Part shown: positions 34,506 to 43,153 of the stretch, piece by piece | How the letters are laid out: every line of letters begins with the position of its first letter | Position numbering within the stretch: position 1 is the stretch's first letter | NCBI RefSeq assembly: GCF_003385845.1 | Contig: NZ_QRDJ01000007.1 | Span: 186,001-250,000 of the forward strand | Direction: 5' to 3' | Origin: Kushneria indalinina DSM 14324 | GTDB lineage: Bacteria > Pseudomonadota > Gammaproteobacteria > Pseudomonadales > Halomonadaceae | DNA length: 64,000 nucleotides | The notes under the pieces: model-generated | The model's database searches: none | What the model was told of the DNA's origin: nothing | What the model saw: the letters and a program-made list of their open reading frames with translations, nothing else | Program-made: the position numbers and the translations under genes

Positions 34506-35627
34506 ATGTCCTATCTCGACACTTCTTCAACGCCCGCACGACGCATCCCCGTGACCCTTTTGACCGGCTTTCTGGGCAGTGGCAAGACCACCCTGCTCAA
34601 TCAGCTGGTGCAGCAGCCGAGCATGTCGCGGGCACTGGTCATCATCAACGAGTTCGGCGAGATCGGGCTGGACCATCAACTGTTTGCCGCCAGCACCGAT
34701 GGCGAGCAGATCGAGCTCAGCAACGGCTGCATCTGCTGCTCGATCCGCACCGACCTGGCCCGTACGCTCCGGGACGCGGTATGGCGCTTTTCCCGCGAGG
34801 GGCAGCGCCAGTTCGACCGTTTGATCATCGAGACCACGGGGCTGGCCGACCCGGCGCCCATCGTGCATACCCTGATCAGCGAGGCGAAGGTGGCGCGCCA
34901 CTATGCACTGGATGGCATCGTCACGGTGATGGACGCCGCCAGTGGCAGCATGACCCTGGATCGTCATGAAGAGGCGCTGCGTCAGGCGGCGATGGCGGAT
35001 CTTTTGTTGATCACCAAGCAGGACGTGGCGAGTAAAGAACAGCTCAACGCGCTGCGCCAGCGTCTGGCGGTGATCAACCCGGGCGCCACCCAGCAGCTGC
35101 TCGATCACGGCCATATCGAAGCCGATGACCTGCTGGGTCTGGGGCCGGAGGATATGGAAGCGCGCAGCGCCGATATTCAGCGCTGGCTAGGTGAGGCCGC
35201 CTCAAATGCCCCCACCCCGCATTCGCCCACGCTGTCTCCCGGTGCGATGTTTGCAAGCGTCGATAAAGCCGAGGTTCAGGCCGGCATGATGCCCGCCGCG
35301 CCGCTTCCTGATCCCAACCGCCACGATGACCACATCCGCGCGCACTGCTTTGTGTTCGAGCGCCCCATCAAGGCCGCACGTCTTGAAGCCTGGCTGTCGC
35401 TGATCACCAGCCTGATGGGCCACGACATGCTGCGCATCAAGGGCATGCTGGATATCGAGGGCCGGGACAGACCACTGGTCATCCACGGGGTGCAGCATCT
35501 CTTTCACCCGCCGGTCGAACTCGAGGCGTGGCCGGGCGGTGTGCGCTTGTCGCGGCTGGTCTTTATCACTCGCGACATCCCGCGGGAAACCCTGGAAATG
35601 ACGCTGGGCGACTTTCTCGACAGCTGA
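34506..35627 (+). CDS. COG0523 (CobW/ZigA/ZNG1-like) GTPase, probable zinc chaperone
   Basis: 373-aa G3E-family GTPase. P-loop GFLGSGKTT (21-29), the metal-binding CxCC motif GCICC (74-78), ETTGLADPAP, switch region TKQD, and a C-terminal CobW_C domain with HDDHIRAH and MLDIEG segments. COG0523 members deliver metals to client enzymes; those under Zur are zinc-starvation chaperones. The Zur-type palindrome just upstream argues for zinc here rather than cobalt, although cobalamin genes lie 33 kb away in this window. A copper locus follows on the opposite strand. Probably monocistronic. Confidence 0.9.
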   Translation: MSYLDTSSTPARRIPVTLLTGFLGSGKTTLLNQLVQQPSMSRALVIINEFGEIGLDHQLFAASTDGEQIELSNGCICCSIRTDLARTLRDAVWRFSREGQRQFDRLIIETTGLADPAPIVHTLISEAKVARHYALDGIVTVMDAASGSMTLDRHEEALRQAAMADLLLITKQDVASKEQLNALRQRLAVINPGATQQLLDHGHIEADDLLGLGPEDMEARSADIQRWLGEAASNAPTPHSPTLSPGAMFASVDKAEVQAGMMPAAPLPDPNRHDDHIRAHCFVFERPIKAARLEAWLSLITSLMGHDMLRIKGMLDIEGRDRPLVIHGVQHLFHPPVELEAWPGGVRLSRLVFITRDIPRETLEMTLGDFLDS

Positions 35628-35668
35628 GGCGCTTTTTGAACATGGCCCGGCTAGAACCACCATGACGA

Positions 35669-36559
35669 TCAACCGTGGCCCGGCGGGAGGGTGCCAAACC
35701 AGCCCACCAGCGCGACCACGCCGATGAGAATAGCGATTTCCGCCATGGAGACCCGGCGCAGGCGCTGCAGCGCGCCGGCCTCCCGGGCAAGCCGGGGCAC
35801 CAGGCAGTAGCGATTGAACATCGCCATGGCCACCAGAAGCCCCACCAGCGCGACCTTGAGCCACAGCGCGCACTGATAGACCACATCACCATCCAGCGGC
35901 AGACCGCCCACCACCAGCCAGGTGTTGACCATGCCTGTCAGCACCGCCAGCGCCACCGCCAGATGCCCGACGCTGGAAAAGCGGATCAGCGCCTGAATAG
36001 CGCCCTGTCGCATTGCCGGCTGCTTCAACTGCCCCAGCAGCAGTACCACCGGCACCAGCGCGCCCAGCCAGAAACCACCGGCCAGCAGATGGCCCCAATC
36101 GTTGAGACGATGCAGCACGCCGACCGCGCCGTCGTGCATGGCGGTATGCCCCGAGACGGTGAGCGTGGCCAGCATCAGCGCCGAGGCGACGCTGACACCT
36201 GCCGGGCGTCGCAACGCCGGCACGATAAGCACCGCGCCCATCACCACCATGGCGGCCAGCTGCCAGCCCCAGACGCTGCCCACCAGGGTACGCGTGGCCA
36301 CCAGGGTGAGCATGTGGCTCTCCAGCGCATTCCCCCAGCCGCTGCCGAGCGAGGCAGTCAGCACCGGCAGGCCCGCCAGGGTAGCGAAACCGGCAAGCCC
36401 CGCCGCGCCTACGCCCCAGGGACGCAGGCGGTGCCAGAGCAGTTCGCGCAGCGTTTGATCATTGATCAGCAGCAGACAGGCACTCCCGCCCCAGAGCAGG
36501 AGTGCGGCCACGTTAAAGACAAGGCGCGTTATCAGCAGCGCCGTGGCCGGCTCGATCAC
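35669..36559 (-). CDS. copD: Copper resistance membrane protein CopD
   Basis: 296 aa with about eight transmembrane helices and a CopD domain; helix segments such as VVYQCALWLKVALVGLLVAMAMFNRYCLVPRL are typical. CopD is thought to take up copper delivered by periplasmic CopC. Its start overlaps the copC stop by four bases, so the pair is translationally coupled (copC then copD). Intramembrane His (SGHTAMHDG, DWGHLLAGGFWLGALVP) are candidate copper ligands. Confidence 0.87.
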   Translation of the reverse strand: MIEPATALLITRLVFNVAALLLWGGSACLLLINDQTLRELLWHRLRPWGVGAAGLAGFATLAGLPVLTASLGSGWGNALESHMLTLVATRTLVGSVWGWQLAAMVVMGAVLIVPALRRPAGVSVASALMLATLTVSGHTAMHDGAVGVLHRLNDWGHLLAGGFWLGALVPVVLLLGQLKQPAMRQGAIQALIRFSSVGHLAVALAVLTGMVNTWLVVGGLPLDGDVVYQCALWLKVALVGLLVAMAMFNRYCLVPRLAREAGALQRLRRVSMAEIAILIGVVALVGWFGTLPPGHG

Positions 36560-36936
36560 GGCGAAACATCAAAGCGGTACTGCCCCTGGGTCTTGTGGCC
36601 GTCGACCGACAGCACGTGCCAGTGCACGTCGTAGCTGCCGCTTTCGAGTTCATCACTGATCGGCGTCACCAGGGTCCTGCCGCCGTCCTGCAGGCGGGCC
36701 TCGTCAAGCTCGACCGAATTGCCGTCGGTGCCCACCACGTCGACCTCGCTGAAGGCCAGCTCCAGGCCTTCGCTGAAGCTCAGGGTGATCTCGTGCGGGG
36801 CGGAAATGCTCTCCCCCTCGCCCGGGCTGGACGCCTTCAGATGGGCATGGGCCAGCGCCTGGCCGCTGATCATCAACGCACCCAGCAATACCGGTGCCAT
36901 CCAGACCGACGTTCTCCAGCGCAGGGCAGTCTTCAT
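36556..36936 (-). CDS. copC: Periplasmic copper-binding protein CopC
   Basis: 126 aa. Signal peptide of ~29 residues ends before HAHLKASSPGEGE; after cleavage at ALA the mature N-terminus begins with HAH, the Cu(II) site of CopC. The C-terminal YDVHWHVLSVDGHKTQGQYRFDV holds further His ligands. Methionine-rich Cu(I) loops are absent, so it is the Cu(II)-only type. GGAGAAAAAAAG precedes the ATG at 36936. First gene of the copCD operon; a large hairpin separates it from the SDR gene upstream. Confidence 0.9.
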   Translation of the reverse strand: MKTALRWRTSVWMAPVLLGALMISGQALAHAHLKASSPGEGESISAPHEITLSFSEGLELAFSEVDVVGTDGNSVELDEARLQDGGRTLVTPISDELESGSYDVHWHVLSVDGHKTQGQYRFDVSP

Positions 36937-36965
36937 CTTTTTTTCTCCATCTGCAGGCCACATGA

Positions 36966-37013
36966 AAGGAAAGCGGGATCGCCGCAATGGCCCCATTGTC
37001 GTCCTGATCCCGC
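36966..37013 (-). terminator. Hairpin between the SDR gene and copC
   Basis: Nested inverted repeats: outer arms GCGGGATC (36973-36980) and GATCCCGC (37006-37013), inner CAATGG / CCATTG (36985-36998). On the minus strand it is followed by TTTCCTTTC. It lies 29 bp after the SDR stop and probably ends that transcript; it could also influence copC. Confidence 0.5.
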
Positions 37014-37042
37014 AGGCTGGAAAGTCACCGCGGCCGAACGCC

Positions 37043-37756
37043 TCAGTAGTAGTCATCCAGCGAGGCGTTGACGTTGAGCTCGGCAAGGCTTGCGGTATTG
37101 GGCAGATTCAGTGCCATCGACACCAGCCGGGCCAGGTCCTCGGGTTGCGTCATCTGCTCGGGCGGAATGTTGCCGACCGACTCGCCCATGTCGGTGGCGA
37201 CCAGCCCCGGGCACAGCGCCGTGGCGCGTACGCCGTCTTCCCAGCCCTCCTTGCGCAGCGCGTGAGACAGCGCAAGGGCGGCAAACTTGCTCATCGCGTA
37301 GAGCCCCGAACGCGGACTCTTGACCCGATGACCGGACAGCGACACCACTGACACCACGCGCCCGGTACCGGCTTTTTTCAGATGCGGCCAGGCCGCGCGC
37401 GCCAGCCGCAACGGCGCCTTGACGTTGATGTCGAAAATCGCGTCGATGTCGGCATCTTCGGCCTCGATCACCGTTTTGGGAATCATGATGCCGGCGTTGT
37501 TGACCAGTGCATCAAGGCGCCCGAAGCGATTGATCGTGGCCTCGACCCACGCCTGATCCAGACCGGCATCGGCGGCGTCATAGTGATGCACCAGCACGTT
37601 ATCGCCGGTCAGCGCCGGGTCGATCTCGTCGTGCCGGCGCACGCCCAGACTCAGCTGCCAGCCCTCCTCTTTCAGGCGCCTGGCAATCGCGGCGCCGATG
37701 CCACGGTTGGCCCCCGATATCATCGCCACGCGCGGCGCTGCGGTGTCGTCAGTCAT
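37043..37756 (-). CDS. Short-chain dehydrogenase/reductase
   Basis: 237-aa classical SDR. Nucleotide-binding SGANRGIG near residue 15, NNAG near 87, catalytic Ser in VSVVSLSGHR and the YxxxK pair in LYAMSKFA, then PGLVATDMG. The second beta strand ends in VRRHDE, which favours NADP(H). The substrate is unknown. It lies 36 bp after the polysaccharide-deacetylase-like gene on the same strand and may share its transcript. Confidence 0.88.
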   Translation of the reverse strand: MTDDTAAPRVAMISGANRGIGAAIARRLKEEGWQLSLGVRRHDEIDPALTGDNVLVHHYDAADAGLDQAWVEATINRFGRLDALVNNAGIMIPKTVIEAEDADIDAIFDINVKAPLRLARAAWPHLKKAGTGRVVSVVSLSGHRVKSPRSGLYAMSKFAALALSHALRKEGWEDGVRATALCPGLVATDMGESVGNIPPEQMTQPEDLARLVSMALNLPNTASLAELNVNASLDDYY

Positions 37757-37792
37757 TCACAACCTCCTTGCTCATTGATGCATTCGATCGTG

Positions 37793-38689
37793 TCACACGT
37801 TCTGTCTGGCCACGTGGCGGGCAATCGCCCCGGGCGTGGTCCACCACACGCCCTCGGCCTCACGATGACCGGCAAGATCAGCAAGCACTTTTCTCAGCAG
37901 CCGCAGCCGGAAGGGCTGGCCGGTCAGCCAGGGGTGCAGGGCGATGCCCATGACCAGCGGCTGATGACGCGACTGCTCAAGCAGCTCGAAAAACTGATCG
38001 CGCATCATGGTGGCGAACTCGCTCATGCTGACCCGATGCGTCGAGATGGTCGGGATGTCGTTGAGCTCCTGCGGATAGGGAATCGACAGCAGCTGACCGC
38101 GGCGGGTGCGCATGGCAATCGGGCGGTCATCGTGCGCCCAGTTGAGCGTGTAGGAGAACCCGGCCTCCTGCAAAAGATCCGGGGTGCGATCGCTTTCCGA
38201 GATCCAGGGCGAGAGCCAGCCCTCGGGCGCCGTACCGAAGTGGCTCGTCAGGCGCTCGCGGCAGCGGTTGATCAGTGCCGCCTCATCATTGAGCGAGAGC
38301 TGGCCCTGGCGCTCGGCGTTGGTATGGCCGTGACCGATCAGCTCATCGCCGCGGGCCATGAAGGCCTCCAGCAGCTCGGGGCAGTGGTCGAGAATCGAGG
38401 TATTGGCGATCACCCCGGCGGGCAGCGACAGTTCATCGAGCATCTCCAGAAAGCGCCAGGCGCCCACGCGGTTGCCGTATTCTCGCCAGGCGTAGTTGAG
38501 CACGTCCGGCTCGCCTTCCGGCGCCGGCGGCGCAATACCGGGGCCACGCCCTTCGCCAAAGGCAAAGTGCTCCAGATTGACGCCCACATAGACGGCCAGG
38601 CGCGTATCGCCGGGCCAGCGAAAATCATCGCGGTCGGTGATCGGGCGATAGGCAAAGCGCTCATGATGGCGCAGATGGTTGAGTGTCAT
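37793..38689 (-). CDS. Polysaccharide deacetylase-fold protein (PuuE-like)
   Basis: 298-aa NodB-fold protein. It resembles the allantoinase PuuE/chitin-deacetylase-like group: FRWPGDTRLAVYVGVNLEHFAFGEG at the N-terminus, LIGHGHTNAE in place of the usual metal HxxxH, SPWISESDRTPDLLQEAGFSY in the middle and MGIALHPWLTGQPFR near the end. No signal peptide, so cytoplasmic. It probably hydrolyses an amide of a small cyclic or ureide-like compound rather than a polysaccharide. It lies just downstream of a molybdenum-hydroxylase operon but after a terminator. Confidence 0.78.
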   Translation of the reverse strand: MTLNHLRHHERFAYRPITDRDDFRWPGDTRLAVYVGVNLEHFAFGEGRGPGIAPPAPEGEPDVLNYAWREYGNRVGAWRFLEMLDELSLPAGVIANTSILDHCPELLEAFMARGDELIGHGHTNAERQGQLSLNDEAALINRCRERLTSHFGTAPEGWLSPWISESDRTPDLLQEAGFSYTLNWAHDDRPIAMRTRRGQLLSIPYPQELNDIPTISTHRVSMSEFATMMRDQFFELLEQSRHQPLVMGIALHPWLTGQPFRLRLLRKVLADLAGHREAEGVWWTTPGAIARHVARQNV

Positions 38690-38751
38690 GCGGTTCTCCT
38701 GTCGATAAAAACGGCCGCGCCTTGCGATGCCCCGGCCCGTGTTCGGACATT

Positions 38752-38780
38752 AAAAAGCCGGCGCCCTGTCGGGCGCCGGC
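38752..38780 (-). terminator. Terminator of aldehyde oxidase operon 1
   Basis: Ten-base perfect stem GCCGGCGCCC / GGGCGCCGGC with a TGTC loop; on the minus strand TTTTTA follows. It lies 26 bp after the molybdenum-subunit stop codon. Confidence 0.85.
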
Positions 38781-38805
38781 ATGCATGAAGGAGATGCCTG
38801 ACACC

Positions 38806-41028
38806 TCAGGCCGATTGCACGGCCGGGATGTTCTCCATCAGCTTTTCCTTGAAGATCGGCAGGTCCCGGATGCGCTTGCCGGTGGCGTGATAGACCGCAT
38901 TGGCCACCGCCGCCGCCATGCCGGTAATCCCGATCTCACCGATCCCGCGGGCGCCGAACTCGTTGAACTCAAGGTCAGGATAGTCGAGCAGGATCACATC
39001 GACCTCCGGCGGCTGGTCGGCATGCACCGGCACCACGTACTCGGCGTAGTTGTTGTTCACCGGTCGGCCATTGCGCGCGTCATAGTCGGTGGCCTCGAAA
39101 TGGGCCATGCCCAGCCCCATGACGATGGCGCCCTCGACCTGGTTGCGCGCCGTCAGGGAGTTGATCACGCGGCCGACGTCGATGGCACTGACCACCCGGG
39201 AGACGCGCAGATTCGAGATGCCCGGGTCCCAGCGCACTTCCACAAAGTGTGCCCCGAAGGAGCGATAGGAGTAGCGGTCATCGGCGCCCTGGGTATGGGC
39301 GTGGCCGTCGGCACTGGCCAGCTTCTGACCCTTGAGCACGTCGACGTAGTTCACGCCCTGCCCGTCATGGGTCAGCTGGCCGTTTTCGAACACGAGGCTG
39401 TCGCTGTCATTATCGACATCGGCAAAGTCGCCCTTCTCCGAGGTCGCGTAACCCTTGAGCTCCTTGATCGCCTCACGGGTGGCCGCCGCGACCGCCGGCA
39501 ACGTGGTGGCCGTGGTCCAGGAGCCACCCGAGATCGGCCCGTTCGGGTAGCTGGTATCCCCCAGTCGTACAGTGATCTTCTCAAGCCCCAGGCCGGTAAT
39601 GTCGCTCACCGTCTGGGCAATGATGGTGTAGGTGCCGGTACCGATGTCCTGGGTGGCACAGGTGACATAGGCCGTGCCGTCGGCGCGCAGCGAGACCCGC
39701 GCCTCGCACTCGCGCTTGATCGCCTCCCAGTTACAGGCCGCCATCCCATAGCCGACGATCTCGTGACCGTCGCGCATCGAACCGACTTCCGGATTGCGGT
39801 CATGCCAGCCAAACTTCTCGGCGGCCTTTTCGGTGGCCTCGCGGATGTGGTTGCTGGAAAAATCCAGATCCTGACTCTCGTCGCGGTCGGCGTAGTTGTT
39901 CAGGCGAAACTCGAGCGGATCAACCCCGGCGGCCAGTGCCATCTCGTCGATGGCGGATTCCAGCGCAAACAGCCCCGGGGCCGCGCCCGGCGCACGCATC
40001 GAGGTGGGCGTGCCGCGGTTGACCCGGGTGGTCTCATGAGAAACCGTCAGGTTCGGGCACGAATAGAGGCTCTGGGTGACGCTGCCGCAGGTCTCGACGT
40101 ACTGATCGGTAAACGAGGTGGTGTTGATCGACTCGTGACGCAGCGATACCAGCCGACCGTTGTCGTCGGTGGCCAGACGCATGCGCTGGCGCGTCTCCGG
40201 GCGATGGCCGGTAGTGGTGAACATCTGCGGGCGGGGCACCACCAGCTGTACCGGGCGCCCGGTTTCGCGTGCGGCGACGGACGCCGCCACGGCGTGCGGC
40301 CACATCCAGAGCTTGGAACCAAAGCCCGAGCCGATAAACGGCGATTCGACCCGGATGTGTGACGGCGGAATGCCGAAAATTTTCGACAACGCGCCGCGCT
40401 GCTGCACCACCCCCTGAGAGGATTCGAAGATGCTCAGGCGATCGCCCTCCCAGCTCGCCACGGAGGCGTGCATCTCCATCGGGTTGTGGGTCTCGACCGG
40501 TGTGGTATAGGTCACATCGATGCTGTGGGCGGCGCCATCGAAGTTGCCTTCGGCGTCGCCGCGCTCGTGGTTACCACTGCCGGGCTTTGTCCCATGGGCC
40601 TTCACGCCCTGATCGAGATTGGCGATGGCGTCATCGCGTTGGTAGCTCACGCCCACCTTGCGTGCCGCGGCGCGGGCGTTGTCAAACGTGTCGGCCACCA
40701 CCAGTGCCACAAACTGACCTTCGTAATGGACCCGGTTGTCCTCGAACGGCAGACGGGTCTCCTCGACCTTGTTGCCCTGGGCCATCGAAGACGGCGTGCG
40801 GTGCAGCTCGGGGAAGTGATTGTGATGAAAGATGTCGATCACCCCGGGGGACTGGCGCGCCGCCTCCAGATCGAGACCGGTGATGGTACCGCTGGCGATG
40901 GTGCTGAAAACCCCGTAGCCATAGGCCATGTTGTCAGGATGATGGTCGGCGGCGTAGGGCGCCTCGCCGGTCACCTTGCGCTGGCCGTCGATGCGCTTCG
41001 GTCCGGCGCCAATGATGCTGTCACTCAT
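38806..41028 (-). CDS. paoC: Aldehyde oxidase molybdenum-cofactor subunit (PaoC-like), copy 1
   Basis: 740-aa large subunit of a xanthine-oxidase-family enzyme, close in size to E. coli PaoC (732 aa). N-terminal IGAGPKRIDGQRKVTGEAPYAAD, central IESPFIGSGFGSKLWMWPHAVAA-type cofactor segment, RAPGAAPGLFALESAIDEMA, and the C-terminal GARGIGEIGITGMAAAVANAVYHATGKRIRDLP carrying the catalytic Glu (GEIG). Such enzymes oxidise aldehydes to acids using molybdopterin cytosine dinucleotide. Third gene of a 2Fe-2S, FAD, Mo operon; no PaoD-like insertion chaperone is present in the window. Confidence 0.9.
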   Translation of the reverse strand: MSDSIIGAGPKRIDGQRKVTGEAPYAADHHPDNMAYGYGVFSTIASGTITGLDLEAARQSPGVIDIFHHNHFPELHRTPSSMAQGNKVEETRLPFEDNRVHYEGQFVALVVADTFDNARAAARKVGVSYQRDDAIANLDQGVKAHGTKPGSGNHERGDAEGNFDGAAHSIDVTYTTPVETHNPMEMHASVASWEGDRLSIFESSQGVVQQRGALSKIFGIPPSHIRVESPFIGSGFGSKLWMWPHAVAASVAARETGRPVQLVVPRPQMFTTTGHRPETRQRMRLATDDNGRLVSLRHESINTTSFTDQYVETCGSVTQSLYSCPNLTVSHETTRVNRGTPTSMRAPGAAPGLFALESAIDEMALAAGVDPLEFRLNNYADRDESQDLDFSSNHIREATEKAAEKFGWHDRNPEVGSMRDGHEIVGYGMAACNWEAIKRECEARVSLRADGTAYVTCATQDIGTGTYTIIAQTVSDITGLGLEKITVRLGDTSYPNGPISGGSWTTATTLPAVAAATREAIKELKGYATSEKGDFADVDNDSDSLVFENGQLTHDGQGVNYVDVLKGQKLASADGHAHTQGADDRYSYRSFGAHFVEVRWDPGISNLRVSRVVSAIDVGRVINSLTARNQVEGAIVMGLGMAHFEATDYDARNGRPVNNNYAEYVVPVHADQPPEVDVILLDYPDLEFNEFGARGIGEIGITGMAAAVANAVYHATGKRIRDLPIFKEKLMENIPAVQSA

Positions 41029-41053
41029 GACGTTCTCCTGTCTGATCAGACCT

Positions 41054-42037
41054 TCAGGCGGTCAGGGTGGTGAGATTGCGCACGATGGCCTGCTGACCCA
41101 ACGGGATCTTGAAGGCGTTGTGGGCGTATGGCGTGGCGCCCTGCATCGCGATCTCGGCGGCACGCTGAAAGCTCGACTCGCTGACCTGCTGTCCCTTGAG
41201 GGCCTTTTCGGCCTCATGGGCGCGCCAGGGTTTGGTGCCTACCCCACCGAGTGCCACACGGGCATCAACAATGGTGTCGCCATCGAGTGTCACGATCACG
41301 GCACTCGAGGCCAGCGCGAACTGATAGGAGGCGCGATCGCGCAGCTTGAGATAGCCCGAGCGGCCGTTGTTGAGCGGCGCATCCAGCGTCACATGCGTGA
41401 TCAGCTCACCCGGCTTCAGGTTGTGCTCGCGCTCGGGGGCATCACCGGGCAGTAGATGAAAGTCGAGAAAATCGATCTCGCGCTGGCCCTCGGGGCCTTC
41501 GACGGTGACCGTGGCGCCGATGGCGGCCATCGCCACGCACATGTCGGAGGGATGGGTGGCGATACAGTGCTCGCTGGTGCCGAGCACGGCGTGCACCGAG
41601 CGGTTATGGCCCTCGATGGCGGCACAGCCCGAGCCCGGCTCGCGCTTGTTGCAGCTCGAGACGCCGTCGCGAAAGTACGGGCAGCGCACGCGCTGCATGA
41701 CGTTGCCGGCAGTGGTGGCCTTGTTGCGCAGCTGCGTGGTGGCCCCCGACAGCAGCGCCTCGCTGAGCACGGTGTAGTCGCTCTGGATGCGCTCATGGCG
41801 CGCCAGGGCCGTATTGGTCACCAGTGCACCGATGCGGGTGCGGCCGTCATCAAGCGTTTCGATCTCATTGAGATCAAGCCGGTTGATGTCGACCACCTGC
41901 TCCGGGCGCATGATGTCGATCTTGACCAGATCAAGCAGCGTGGTGCCGCCGGCCAGATAGGCCGCCTGCTCATTGCTGCCGTGGGTCGATACCGCCTGGC
42001 GGGGGCTGTCGGCTCGTGCATAGTCAAATTCGCGCAT
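41054..42037 (-). CDS. paoB: Aldehyde oxidase FAD subunit (PaoB-like), copy 1
   Basis: 327 aa, like E. coli PaoB (318 aa). FAD-binding motif LAGGTTLLDLVKIDIMRPE and TAGNVMQRVRCPYFRDG; the following cysteines (RCPYFRD, SSCNKREPGSGC) match the extra [4Fe-4S] cluster typical of PaoB. It passes electrons from the 2Fe-2S subunit to FAD. GGAAGGAG precedes the ATG; the start overlaps the upstream 2Fe-2S stop by one base (ATGA). Confidence 0.9.
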   Translation of the reverse strand: MREFDYARADSPRQAVSTHGSNEQAAYLAGGTTLLDLVKIDIMRPEQVVDINRLDLNEIETLDDGRTRIGALVTNTALARHERIQSDYTVLSEALLSGATTQLRNKATTAGNVMQRVRCPYFRDGVSSCNKREPGSGCAAIEGHNRSVHAVLGTSEHCIATHPSDMCVAMAAIGATVTVEGPEGQREIDFLDFHLLPGDAPEREHNLKPGELITHVTLDAPLNNGRSGYLKLRDRASYQFALASSAVIVTLDGDTIVDARVALGGVGTKPWRAHEAEKALKGQQVSESSFQRAAEIAMQGATPYAHNAFKIPLGQQAIVRNLTTLTA

Positions 42038-42717
42038 CAGCTCGCTCCTTCCATCTTGCCGCGGGCATCCTGCACGGCAGCCAGAATGTTCTTGTAGGCG
42101 CCGCAGCGACAGATGTTGCCGCTCATCGCCTCGCGCACCGAGGCGTCGTCCGAGCCGATGTTGTCATCGTTGAGAATCGCCACCGCGCTCATGATCTGCC
42201 CCGAAGTGCAGTAGCCGCACTGGTAGGCGTCATGTTCCCAGAAGGCCGCCTGCACCGGATGCAGCTCGTCACCGTTGGAGAGCCCTTCGATGGTGGTCAC
42301 GCTGTCACCATCGTGGGAGACCGCCAGCGACAGGCAGGAGTTGATCGCCGTGTCATTGACCAGCAGCGTACAGGCGCCGCACTGGCCCTGGTCGCAGCCC
42401 TTCTTGGTGCCGGTCAGCATCAGCCGGTCGCGCAATACATCGAGCAGCACCGCGTTGGGCTTGACGTTCAGGGTGTGCTCCACGCCGTTGACGGTGAGCT
42501 GAATCTGCTGCTCGCCCTCGGCGGGCGCACCATCGTCCTGCGGCTCGACGGGCGCGTTCTGTTGCTGCTGGCTGGCCTGGGCAATCTGCGCCCAGGCAGG
42601 CGCCGTGGCGGCCGCCAGGCCGGAGGCGCCCATGGATTTGAGAAATCGTCGCCTTGAAGGCGAACGGGCATCAAAGGTCTCGACCCTTGAGTCGCCATTG
42701 TTTTGGTGATCACTCAT
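42037..42717 (-). CDS. paoA: Aldehyde oxidase 2Fe-2S subunit with Tat signal (PaoA-like), copy 1
   Basis: 226 aa. The N-terminal SRRRFLK at residues 21-27 and the hydrophobic stretch ending APAWA form a twin-arginine signal, so the assembled enzyme should be exported to the periplasm as PaoABC is. Then a plant-type ferredoxin domain (CDQGQCGAC, with a further Cys ~12 residues on) and a second cluster domain (CGYCTSGQ ... CRCGAY). A Gln/Pro/Glu-rich linker (~48-68) separates signal and ferredoxin. First gene of the operon. A 16-bp tandem repeat lies 157-273 bp upstream. Confidence 0.9.
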   Translation of the reverse strand: MSDHQNNGDSRVETFDARSPSRRRFLKSMGASGLAAATAPAWAQIAQASQQQQNAPVEPQDDGAPAEGEQQIQLTVNGVEHTLNVKPNAVLLDVLRDRLMLTGTKKGCDQGQCGACTLLVNDTAINSCLSLAVSHDGDSVTTIEGLSNGDELHPVQAAFWEHDAYQCGYCTSGQIMSAVAILNDDNIGSDDASVREAMSGNICRCGAYKNILAAVQDARGKMEGAS

Positions 42718-42873
42718 GTGTCACTCCTCATTGCACCAGGGCACAAGCGTTCATGTGTGCCCTGTGTCTTCACGGTCGGTATGCGGGGCATCGGCGGTGC
42801 CAGCCACCAATGATGGCGCCTTGAGGCGCTCTGAAGTCGTGGGGTATGTCAGTGACTGTCGGGGCTGTTGCTT

Positions 42874-42990
42874 GTCCCGACTGTCGTCTGCCGGGACTGT
42901 CGTTTGCCGGGACTATCGTTTGCCAGAACTATCATTCGTCAGAACTATCATTCGTCAGGATTGTCGTTCGTCTGGACTATCGTTTGCCGG
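42874..42990. repeat. 16-bp minisatellite, about 7.3 copies
   Basis: Consecutive 16-base units starting at 42874, 42890, 42906, 42922, 42938, 42954 and 42970, each a variant of GCCGGGACTATCGTTT, then GCCGG. Units differ at two to five positions, so the array is old or diverging. The period is not a multiple of three and no gene covers it. It lies in the promoter-distal region of oxidase operon 1. Confidence 0.85.
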
Positions 42991-43093
42991 CGAACGATGT
43001 TCAGCCTGGCCCGGGTTGGCAACGATTGCCAGTTTATCGCCGAACCTTTTCAACACCTTTTCAGGGGCTGTGCCTGATCCTTGCAGAGCCACA

Positions 43094-43128
43094 ATAAAAG
43101 GGCCGGTCCTTTTACAAGAACCGGCCCT
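43094..43128 (-). terminator. Terminator of aldehyde oxidase operon 2
   Basis: Nine-base perfect stem AGGGCCGGT / ACCGGCCCT with a 12-base loop; on the minus strand TTTTATT follows. It lies 26 bp after the operon-2 molybdenum-subunit stop. Confidence 0.85.
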
Positions 43129-43153
43129 GCCCTACTCAAAAGCAGGTCCGGAC

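Larger units (their letters stand above)
42718..43153. other. Intergenic region between the two oxidase operons
   Basis: 436 bp without a gene. Apart from the tandem repeat and the terminator listed separately, nothing is seen but the ribosome site of the operon-1 2Fe-2S gene (GAGGAGTG just upstream of its ATG). A reading frame on the plus strand is open across part of it but looks non-coding. Confidence 0.7.
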
